NCBI GenBank assembly: GCA_964019695.1 | Contig: OZ026525.1 | Coordinates: 64,760,253 to 64,824,252, forward strand | Direction: 5' to 3' | Length of the DNA stretch: 64,000 bases | Source: Loripinus fragilis | Taxonomy: Eukaryota > Mollusca > Bivalvia > Lucinida > Lucinidae | In this document: piece by piece, positions 56,211 through 64,000 of the stretch | How positions within the stretch are numbered: position 1 is the first letter of the stretch | Layout of the letters: each line of letters begins with the position of its first letter | Position numbers and translations under genes: made by a program | The notes under the pieces: generated by a model | Databases searched by the model: none | Told to the model about the DNA's origin: nothing | The model's input: the letters and a program-made list of their open reading frames with translations, nothing else

Positions 56211-57023
56211 TTGTTTATCAGTTACCTCTCATATTAATTATATTCTTGATCATTGACCTGATAAACTTTCCCTATCTCATGGCAGGTACCTTTATCAGGT
56301 CAACATGACTTTGCACTTTTTGAATAACTCGTCAATGAGATTTGACATGAAAATCGACAATTACATCATTATCACTAGTTTGTAGAGTGAAGCAAGGTGT
56401 AAACTGATAAATAGAATACCAGGTTTGCATCTTTTGATATCAAGTTTACCAGGCTAGGCTTTGAGGATTCAACAAGCGTTCTCAAGCCTTGCTGGTAAAC
56501 TTGATATCAAAAGACACTCACCTTTTGAAAAGTTCTTCCCATTAGGTATACACATATAAAACTTTAGGTTCAGTAGTTAAAAATTATTGCAAACATTAAA
56601 GTTTGAAGTTTGTTGCATGTGTTAACTACACACTCTCTGTATCTTTGATATTGGGAGTATAAATAGAGAATACTAGGTGAGTGTCTTTTGATATCAAGTT
56701 TGCCAGGCAAGGCTTTGAGAATGCTTGTCGACATCGCGAGGCTTGCCGAGCCATTCAACATGTGTTCTCAAAGGTGAGCCTGGTAAACTTGATCTCAAAA
56801 GACACAAACCTGGTATCTTATTTATCAGTTTACCCATTGTTTTACTCTTCAAACTAGTGATAATGACGTAATTTTCGAATTTTGTGTTAATTCAGCATCA
56901 TAAGCGACGTCATTCAAAAACTGCAACCATGACCTGATAAATGCACATTCTGTGAGATAGACAAGGTTTTTCAAGCAAGTGCAGCAATGCAGTTAATATG
57001 CGAGGTAACTGATAAAAACAATT
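56211..57023. mobile_element. Large nested foldback (~0.8 kb)
   Basis: Outer arms TGTTTATCAGTTACCTC / GAGGTAACTGATAAAAACA. Further in, GACCTGATAAA, CATTATCACTAGTTTG / CAAACTAGTGATAATG and TAAACTGATAAATAGAATAC pairs. The inner part (56430-56520 and 56680-56800) holds two smaller palindromes built on TTTTGATATCAAGTTTACC. Confidence 0.8.
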
Positions 57024-57227
57024 GCTGTACTTCTCCGTAACAAATTGCCTTACATATAATGGAACACTTGGCAAACAACTTACAAAATGCTTGATCTCAT
57101 TACTTTTGATCTTTGTAAATATCCTCACTTTTTTCTGTCATAGCAAAGGGAAAACAGCAATTACAACGTCAGAATGTATAAGGCAATGTTCACAATTACC
57201 ACAGACAAGAGTCACTTGGTTGACCTG

Positions 57228-57450
57228 GTCTGGAGGTTATAAAACTTTTTTTCGTGCTCAACACAACTGAGCACGAAGTTTCAACTGCTCATAAAAACTA
57301 AAATACCGACAAATGATGAAGTTTCTTGTTTTAAGTCTCTCGGATGTTGTATTTGCCAACAAATGTTGGCATTTTAACATTTATGAGCAGGATAAATTTT
57401 CTGCTCAGCTGAGTTGAGTATGGAAAAAGTTTTATAACCTCGAGGCCTGA
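57228..57450. mobile_element. MITE family R1, copy with an internal deletion
   Basis: GGAGGTTATAAAACTTTTTT / AGTTTTATAACCTCGAGGCC ends. The left half of the central palindrome is shortened (TTTGCCAACAAATGTTGGC). Confidence 0.85.
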
Positions 57451-57793
57451 TATTAGTCCCTTTATAACACAGTTCACTTATAACATGGTCCATTCCAATG
57501 CTCCCCAAATATAGCATATTACAAGGAACATCACTGTAGTCTGTAGTTTAATTCACAAATTTGGGGTTATGTTCTATTTATTATGAAATAGATGTTATGA
57601 AAAAGATGTCAAATTGACATGAATCTCTTTTAAAAACAACACTAAATACTTGCATAAAAAGACCCAAACAAAAATTCTAGCTTAACAGTAATCTTTGCTG
57701 ACTAGCAGTTTGCATATCACTGACAAGATAAAATTAACGTTACATGAGATTAGTTAGAATGTATGAATTTTAGAAATTAAGTGAAGCTTGTGC

Positions 57794-58184
57794 ACAACTA
57801 ATGCACATTTTTAATGCATACCGTACAACTAATGCACATTTTTAATGCATACCGTACAACTAATGCACATTTTTAATGCATACCGTACAACTAATGCACA
57901 TTTTTAATGCATACCGTACAACTAATGCACATTTTTAATGCATACCGTACAACTAATGCACATTTTTAATGCAGACCGTACAACTAATGCACATTTTTAA
58001 TGCATACCGTACAACTAATGCACATTTTTAATGCATACCGTACAACTAATGCACATTTTTAATGCATACCGTACAACAAATGCACATTTTAATGCATACC
58101 GTACAACTAATGCACATTTTTAATGCATACTGTAAAACTAATGCACATTTTCAATGCATATCGTACAAATAATGCACATTTTGA
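57794..58184. repeat. 31-bp minisatellite ending 9 bp from a CLIP1 exon
   Basis: About twelve and a half units of ACAACTAATGCACATTTTTA + ATGCATACCGT; most are identical and those nearest the exon are diverged. It sits in the intron just downstream (in the direction of transcription) of the splice donor of exon 58193-58411. Confidence 0.93.
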
Positions 58185-58192
58185 ACACATAC

Positions 58193-58411
58193 CTGATGCT
58201 GTGCAGATTCATTTTCTTCCTTCAGGCGAGTGACAATAGAGTTGTCTGTAGATTCAGTAGTATTGATAATATTGGCGTTAGTTTTGGACTCGGACAGTTT
58301 ACTCTGTAACTTGTTGATTCTGTCCCTTAGTTCAGCAGTCTCCTTTTCAAGCTTCTCATTGGAGGATTTATAGCCAATCAGAGTAGAGGTTTCATTTTCC
58401 AAGTTGGATAT
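58193..58411 (-). CDS. CLIP1: CLIP-170 orthologue, coiled-coil exon
   Basis: 219 bp (73 codons), acceptor GTTACTTGTAG (AG at 58412-58413) and donor CATCAG|GTATGT, phase 0 on both sides. It encodes ISNLENETSTLIGYKSSNEK, then a Glu/Lys/Leu-rich heptad region (LEKETAELRDRINKLQSKL) and a polar stretch ending EENESAQHQ, which joins directly to VTFLNSVIV. This is the distal end of the long CLIP-170 coiled coil used for dimerisation. Confidence 0.9.
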
Positions 58412-58550
58412 CTACAAGTAACCGTCACATATGAGCTATGTCAAAAAGTAAATCTGGTTTATGTCACATGTACAAAGCAAAGATGCAGATCAGGCTGTGC
58501 CCATACACAGCCTGATCAGCACCTTTGATGTTTGCTTCCCAGATAGTAAA

Positions 58551-58794
58551 CATATGGATGGAAGTTTCAAATTCCAAAAGTCTGAACTTTAGAAATTTAA
58601 AGTTAAAGAATTGCAGCATGTCTACAAAAACAAATCATTTCAAATTTAAACGATGAATTGAGCTTAGATAATCTAAAAATTAATCAGAGAAGCTATTATT
58701 ATCTCCCAAATTCAGCATTTTGAGGCTGACTTTCTATGAAAGTCAGTCTGAAAATCCTGAATTCAGGATTAATCCTGAAAACTTTCATCCATGT
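58551..58794. mobile_element. Foldback element R12, copy 2
   Basis: CATATGGATGGAAGTTTC / GAAAACTTTCATCCATG ends; hairpin GAGGCTGACTTTCTATGAAA and mirror. Confidence 0.8.
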
Positions 58795-59089
58795 AAACGA
58801 GAGGGCCAAGTGACCCTGGGTTTTGTTTAAAGCTTCTTATATATACAATAGATCTATTGGAAACTTACCAAGCCTCTGGTACCGGCATATCTTTCTTAAC
58901 CTATGTGGTATACCTTTTTAACAGAAACAAAGAATGTTTGTGTGCTGTTTTTTGTTTGTTTGTTTCAAAAAAGATCTGACAAATGGTTTAAATAATTTAA
59001 GCTGAAGGCAAAACAACAAATATTAAAGAGAAATACATGTAAGTTGAAAAATAAGCTGTACTCTTGTTTATTCCTCTTTCTGTTTGCCC

Positions 59090-60351
59090 AGATCAGAGTT
59101 TTCTATCTTTAACTATAAACTCTTACCTTTAAAGCCTATGTTTGGATATCCCTTGTTCCCTGTATTATGTGGATCAGATGAGTTGCCTATCTTTAACTGT
59201 AAAACTCTGTAAACATATGCTTTGATATCCCCAATCCCTCTGTATGCAGATCAGAGGTATTATCAAACTCTAACTGTAAACTCTTACCTTCAAAGCTTGT
59301 GTTTGGATATCAGTCTCCCTCTATTTTGAGCAGACCAGTTATGTTATCTCCCCTTTACTATAAACCTTACACATTCAAAGCCTGTGTTTGGATATTCCTC
59401 TCTCTCTATTTGAGCAGACCAGTTATGTTATCTCCCTTTTACTGTAAACCTTACACTTCAAAGCCTGTGTTTAGATATTCTTCTCTCTCTATTTGAGCAG
59501 ACTAGTTATGTTATCTCCCTTTTACTATAAACCTTACACCTTCAAAGCTTGTGTTTGGATATTCCTCTCTCTCTATTTTGAGCAGACCAGTTATGTTATC
59601 TCCCTTTTACTATAAACCTTACACATTCAAAGCCTGTGTTTGGATATTCCTCTCTCTCTATTTGAGCAGACCAGTTATGTTATCCCCCTTTTACTGCAAA
59701 CCTTACACCTTCAAAGCCTGTATGGATATACCTCTATCTGTGTTTGAGCAGATCAGTTACGTTATCAATAACTGTAAACTCTTTACCTTCAAAGCTTGTG
59801 TTTGGATATCCCTCTCTGTCTCTCTGTTTGAGCAGATCAGTTACATTATCAATAACTGTAAACTCTTACCTTCAAAGCCTGTGTTTGGATATCTCCCTCT
59901 GTATGAGCAGATCACAGGAGTTGTCTATCTGTAACTGTAAACTCTTTACCTTCAAAGCCTGTGTTTGGATATCTCCCTCTGTATGAGCAGGTCAGAGGAG
60001 TTGTCTATCTCTAACTGTAAACTCTTTACCTTCAAAGCCTGTGTTTGGATATCTCCCTTAGTATGAGCAGATCACAGGAGTTGTCTATCTGTAACTGTAA
60101 ACTCTTTACCTTCAAAGCCTGTGTTTGGTTATCTCCCTCTCTCTCTGTATGAGCAGATCAGAGGAGTTGTCTATCTCTAACTGTAAACTCTTTACCTACA
60201 AAGCCTGTGTTTGGATATCTCTCTCTGTATGAGCAGGTAAAGAGTTTAGAGTAAGAAATAGACAACTCTCCCTCTCAAAGCCTGTGTTTGGATATCCCTC
60301 TATCTGTGTTTGAGCAGATCAGTTATGTTATCAATAACTGTAAACTCTTAC
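59090..60351 (-). repeat. Intronic tandem array built from the 3' end of a CLIP1 exon plus its splice donor
   Basis: About sixteen units of ~75-90 bp, directly downstream of exon 60352-60469. Read on the minus strand, each unit resembles the last ~70 bp of that exon (CAGTTAGAGATAGACAACTC..., GATCTGCTC.A.CAGAG, GATATCCAAACACA.GCTTT.AAG) followed by the donor-like GGTAAAGAGTTTACAG. The units near the exon are most like it. Most carry indels that break the exon frame. Confidence 0.85.
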
Positions 60352-60469
60352 CTTTAAAGCTTGTGTTTGGATATCTCTCTCTCTCTGTTTGAGAATATCA
60401 GATGAGTTGTCTATCTCCAACTGTAGGCTGTCTCTAAGGGTTTCCAATGTCTCAATTTCTCTTCTGTGA
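60352..60469 (-). CDS. CLIP1: CLIP-170 orthologue, coiled-coil exon (parent of the tandem array)
   Basis: 118 bp between acceptor GATTTCTTCAACAG (AG at 60470-60471) and donor TTTAAAG|GTAAGA, phase 2 in and 0 out. It encodes HRREIETLETLRDSLQLEID, then NSSDILKQRERDIQTQALK, with clear heptad periodicity, and joins in frame to ISNLENETS. It is the most 5' CLIP1 exon I can find; the CAP-Gly domains and most of the rod must be encoded beyond position 64000. Confidence 0.85.
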
Positions 60470-60544
60470 CTGTTGAAGAAATCAATGAATCCAAGTTATA
60501 GGAAAATGTTTTACAAAATGCCAATGTGACATAAAATCCTAGGT

Positions 60545-60770
60545 ACTGTCCTACTAGCCAAGAGTGACAGTGACGTCGTGTTTTGTTTACAATTGTTAAG
60601 TAAAACATTAACTTGTACACTCCACTTGAGCTAATGCGAATCAATAGATCACTTGTGTATTAATCCTATCCTGTGTATAGGATTAATACAAGTGATTTTT
60701 CGATTCTAAATCCCTAATAACTTGTAAACAAAACATGACTTCACTGTCACTCATGACTGGCAGGACAGTA
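60545..60770. mobile_element. Foldback element next to a CLIP1 exon
   Basis: TACTGTCCTACTAGCCAAGA... / ...CATGACTGGCAGGACAGTA and GTTTTGTTTACAA / TTGTAAACAAAAC pairs; centre is the palindrome ACTTGTGTATTAATCCTAT / ATAGGATTAATACAAGT. It lies ~75 bp upstream of the acceptor of exon 60352-60469. Confidence 0.85.
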
Positions 60771-60971
60771 GAAGGAGGCGTATCAAAATTGTCATTTTCA
60801 TAAGAGCCTGCTAAATGAAGTTTCAAGGAAGCAGCTCTTAACCCTTTGTACACTAATGGGTTCTTCCTTCTGGTTTGATGCAACATACTTGGGATAGTCC
60901 ATTGTACATATCTAGGGGTGTCAGGTTATAATTTAAAAATAAAATGTAGTCTTTTGTCTGAAGATCTTTAT

Positions 60972-61050
60972 AGCTTTACAAACAGTGTAGACCCTGGTGA
61001 AATGCAGCATAATGCTGCATTTCATCTGGGTCTTCACTGTTTGCAAAAGT
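60972..61050. repeat. Hairpin family R5 variant
   Basis: CAAACAGTGTAGACCC...TGAAATGCAGCAT and mirror ATGCTGCATTTCA...GGGTCTTCACTGTTTG. Confidence 0.8.
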
Positions 61051-61121
61051 ACTCATTTAGGGGTTTCCCGAATACAAACGATTGAGACATTTATTTCAGA
61101 CAAAACACGTGTTTGTGTTGG

Positions 61122-61255
61122 TGCTTTACATCCCAGTCAACAATTTTTCAGTCATGTCGAGACGATTTCCTGTCCTCCTGGGTTGAACCAGTACTAAGCA
61201 GAGGATAAAATGTCTTGCTCCAGGACACAAAACAGTGACTCCGATGACAAAACAG
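61122..61255 (-). mobile_element. SINE, partial copy (body without intact tRNA head)
   Basis: CATCCCAGTCAACAATTTTT, GGTTGAACCAGTACTAAGC and TGTCTTGCTCCAGGACACAA match the SINE body; the A/B-box region is missing or diverged. Confidence 0.7.
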
Positions 61256-61576
61256 ATGTGACAGACAGAATCATGGACAAACAAAAAGCAACACATCCTG
61301 GCACTTTCAGGAAGTTTGGGGCATAACAATTGCTTATCAGAGCAAAAAAGGATTGATACGCTCAACATCTGCTAGCATTGAGAACTTTGCAATCATCTTG
61401 ATGGGGAAGAGAGAGCTGGTTGCTTTGCTTTGTTTGTCTTCCTGGTGTCTCATAATTGTTGTGTAGCTATTTGTCTGCAGTTTGTGATCGTGGTATTTCA
61501 TGATCATACTCACTTACTATTTTTGAGAAAATGGGTCAACTGTTATGCAGATTTGAGTAGCATTTATGACATTACC

Positions 61577-61790
61577 AGGGGTTTTCAAGATCCTGAATTT
61601 TAGAGTTTAAATCTTCAAACAGTATGCCTAGGAAAAAAACATTTTAAATTCAAAATATGAATTATCTTTCGATAAACTGAAAATAAATCAGGGCAGCTTT
61701 ACTAATCTGCCAAATTTGAGGGGTTTGAGGGTGACTCTCCTTAAATCATGAACCCAGGAATAATCCTGAAAATGTTTACATATGCCTCTA
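61577..61790. mobile_element. Foldback element R12, diverged copy
   Basis: GATCCTGAATTTTAGAGTTT, GATAAACTGAAAATAAATCA and CCAGGAATAATCCTGAAAA blocks shared with 8217-8490. Confidence 0.65.
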
Positions 61791-61994
61791 GATAACAGTC
61801 CGTCATAAATAAATAGTTTTCTAATTTCTCGATTAAATCATACATAGTTGGTACTCAAAAAGAAACTCCTCATTAAGCACACATGTTTAAACTGATGGAT
61901 ATGAACATAATCACAATTTAACTCTAAAAAAAGTTTGCTTTTCTTGACCTTTGATGAACCTAAATAAAATCTAAGACAAAGTTTTCAATTTTTG

Positions 61995-62092
61995 TTTGTT
62001 TGATTGATTTGATTCTTTACGTCCCATCAACAATCTTTCAGTTAAATAGGGACGGGTCTTCCTGGGTTGAACCAGTATTAAGCTAGGATATA
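61995..62092 (-). mobile_element. SINE, 3'-part fragment
   Basis: TTTGTTTGATTGATTTGATT, ACGTCCCATCAACAATC and GGTCTTCCTGGGTTGAACCA; ends before the tRNA-like head, the usual 5' truncation. Confidence 0.75.
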
Positions 62093-62230
62093 TAGTTTTC
62101 AATTACAAAACTTTTTCCAGGCTTTTCCTATTTTTGTCTTGATCTAATTTTCAAATTAGACAGGCAGATTTCAGTTACTTGCTGTTTTCATTAGTTGAAT
62201 ATATTTACAGAATTGGCTCTCATGGTTAAT

Positions 62231-62469
62231 TAACCCTTCACCCCATATGCTATATTTAGAACATTGCATCATTTCTATAAATAGTTCAAATTTAATTTTC
62301 AAATATTTTCAAAAAAATATTTTTTACATTTTCAGTAGTTTTGAAAATATGGAAAAAAGAGTATTTAGAACATTTTGCTCCTTAGATGCAAATGTTCCAT
62401 TTTTCATAATATTTTTTAAAAATCTTACATTTCAAAGGCGTCCAAAGTCGCTTGTGTGGAGTAAAGGGA
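62231..62469. mobile_element. Foldback element R10, copy 3
   Basis: TTAACCCTTCACCCCATATG / GTGTGGAGTAAAGGGATAA ends, core around TTTGCTCCTTAGATGCAAA. Confidence 0.75.
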
Positions 62470-62764
62470 TAAGCATGTTTTGTAAGAAACTGAACTATTC
62501 TGTTACTAAAACAAGATTTTAACGATAGAATTACCTTCAAATATTGAACACGAGAAGTAACTGTTAGTCAGCTTTTGTCTCTAATATTAAACAATATGCC
62601 TACGCATGGGTTTAAGTTTAAAATTTCCAAATTCCTGAACTTTAGAAATTCAAATCTTAAAATTTGCAACATTGCAAATATATGCAGCAGATGACTTAAG
62701 CAGACAAATTTTCAGATGCATTTCTAGTAGGCGCTTTAAATCTCCAAGTGTCACTGCTGATAAC

Positions 62765-62840
62765 CTTTGCAAACAGTTTGGACCCAGATCAGGCCCGACA
62801 AAATGTCTGGCCTGATCTGGATCCAAACTGTTTGACACTC
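62765..62840. repeat. Hairpin family R5 copy
   Basis: GCAAACAGTTTGGACCCAGA / TCTGGATCCAAACTGTTTG around AGGCC...GGCCT. A diverged relative lies at 63130-63210. Confidence 0.8.
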
Positions 62841-63323
62841 TGATCGTATTCCTGAAAGAAATTTTCAAAAAAGTTGATTTTGCAAAAAAATCAGCAGACG
62901 ACAAAAAAGTGGGGAAAATTTCCCAGGGGGCAAAGATTTATGGGCATATATGGAGGACAAAATCTGTCTTCCAGGAAATTAGTCACACCTTATACTTTAT
63001 CATTCTATATTTAGAAGCAAATTCCATGTTAAACCCATCACATTTTGCTGTCTGCCTTTTTTCTTTTTTTGCTTCAAAACTAAGCTTCAAAAATAAACTT
63101 TTCAAAAAATTCTTTCAGGATTACCATCCGAGTGTTGAACAGTTTGGACCCAGATTAGGACAGATGATCTGTTGGGCCTGATTTGGGTATTAACTATTTG
63201 CAAAGGTTATCAGCAAGTGACACTGTAGACCGAGAGTTAAAGTCTTGTTACAACATAACACGTACCACCATCCCTTCAAAAACATTGAAACTACATACAA
63301 CCCCTTAAAACTGTTTGAATCTA

Positions 63324-63503
63324 CAGTAAAACGGCCACTCAAAAAAGACAAAACAAAGACCTTAATGACAAATGGTAGCTTAATGAAGGTGGAAATTATT
63401 GCAGAATGCTCCCCTTGGAGCATTCTGCAATACTTTTGACCTGCATTAAGTGATAATTGGTCTTGAAAACCAATTTTCTGTCTTTTTGAGAGTGGTTTTA
63501 CTG
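63324..63503. mobile_element. Tc1-like MITE R9, copy 2 (TA target)
   Basis: CAGTAAAACGGCCACTC at the left and GAGTGGTTTTACTG at the right, each bounded by TA (63322-63323, 63504-63505); perfect central palindrome GCAGAATGCTCCCCTTGGAG + CATTCTGC. 180 bp. CAGT termini with a TA duplication are typical of Tc1-like elements. Confidence 0.88.
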
Positions 63504-63638
63504 TATACTCTAAAATTTGGAATGGTAGTTTTCCAGCAACAGTGGAGATAGAGGCTTGAATTTTGGCCTGAGCTTTCATCTCTGCTCCTGCTTTGTGTGT
63601 GCCAGCAGCCTAAACTCTGATGAGACTGAACGCATGCC

Positions 63639-64000
63639 AGGGTTCCCACAGAAATTCAAAAACGCAATTCTATGATTTTACCATGATTTTCAATGATCAA
63701 CACTGTTATTGTCATGACTATTTAATGCATGCCCTCCAACCTCCCTTTTTAGTGGCATCTTTACCAAGCTGAGCATAAATGCAGAATGCAGTAACAGTAA
63801 TGTACTTCATTAAGCATGTTTGTAGACCATGCATGTATTTTGAAATAAGTAAAACTTGAAACCACCAGAAGCCAGAAAACTAGCTGTCAGACACACAAGT
63901 TTTATGTGTCTGACAGTGTGTCTGACAGCTTGTTTTCTGGCTTCTGGTGGTTTTTCTTCAAATTATTTCACAAAATTCCATGATTTTTCCATGATTATTC
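63639..64000. mobile_element. Foldback element R8, copy 2, runs to the window edge
   Basis: GGGTTCCCACAGAAATTC, GCATGCCCTCCAACC, CTGAGCATAAATGC and the hairpin CAGAAAACTAGCTGTCAGAC and mirror. Differs from copy 1 by an extra GTGTGTCTGACAG in the right arm. Confidence 0.8.

Noticed and set aside
57794..58184. Regular 31-bp repeats that might suggest a CRISPR array
   Set aside because: Units are directly adjacent with no unique spacers, in a eukaryotic intron; it is a minisatellite.

Overview
This is a eukaryotic, AT-rich, repeat-saturated window that looks like a bivalve mollusc genome. I infer this from split genes with GT-AG introns of 1 to 8 kb, mollusc-style CR1-like non-LTR elements, tRNA-derived SINEs and a dense population of short foldback (hairpin) elements. 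A heterodont bivalve is my best guess, at moderate confidence. There are no bacterial-style operons, no CRISPR array and no true tRNA or rRNA gene.

Three split genes can be read. (1) A plus-strand gene for a protein with von Willebrand factor A (vWA) domains: its last four recognisable exons (2235-2373, 4695-4829, 5604-5678, 7558-8114) join in consistent phase and end at a stop at 8112-8114. Its 5' part lies left of the window. (2) A minus-strand gene whose last exon (18585-19939) encodes a disordered protein with a 24-residue RPKSVDRD...KSVEPRL repeat, an NPF motif and a C-terminal CVIS CaaX box. An upstream exon is at 23237-23368 and a possible one at 26330-26369. I cannot name this gene. 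(3) The 3' end of a CLIP-170/CLIP1 orthologue on the minus strand (41417-60469, five exons): coiled coil, a strongly conserved segment, two zinc knuckles and a QTF C-terminus. Its 5' part lies beyond position 64000.

The rest is mostly mobile DNA. A dead LINE runs off the left edge (1-1526). A second LINE relic (about 27120-29520) is split by a 1.7-kb transposon with ~0.5-kb inverted termini and a 5-bp target duplication. A third, nearly full-length CR1-like LINE (46640-52098) sits antisense in a CLIP1 intron. It has substituted endonuclease residues, two reverse-transcriptase frame breaks and a 1.15-kb insertion that carries tandem oestrogen-receptor-like response elements. Two copies of a non-autonomous mariner-like element (12855-14224, 30314-32876) act as each other's control: the second copy is filled by a MITE at a site that is empty in the first. 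A SINE family has three clear copies, each with a target duplication. At least a dozen hairpin/MITE families recur.

The most interesting signals are the CaaX/RPKSVDRD protein; an intronic tandem array built from a CLIP1 exon plus its splice donor; the repeat-borne array of AGGTCA/ERE sites; the MITE with a natural empty site; the long-inverted-repeat transposon with an internal CGTGGTAGTTT motif; and an isolated promoter-like segment with a TCTCGCGAGA motif and an ATGGCGGC start at 20836-21120.
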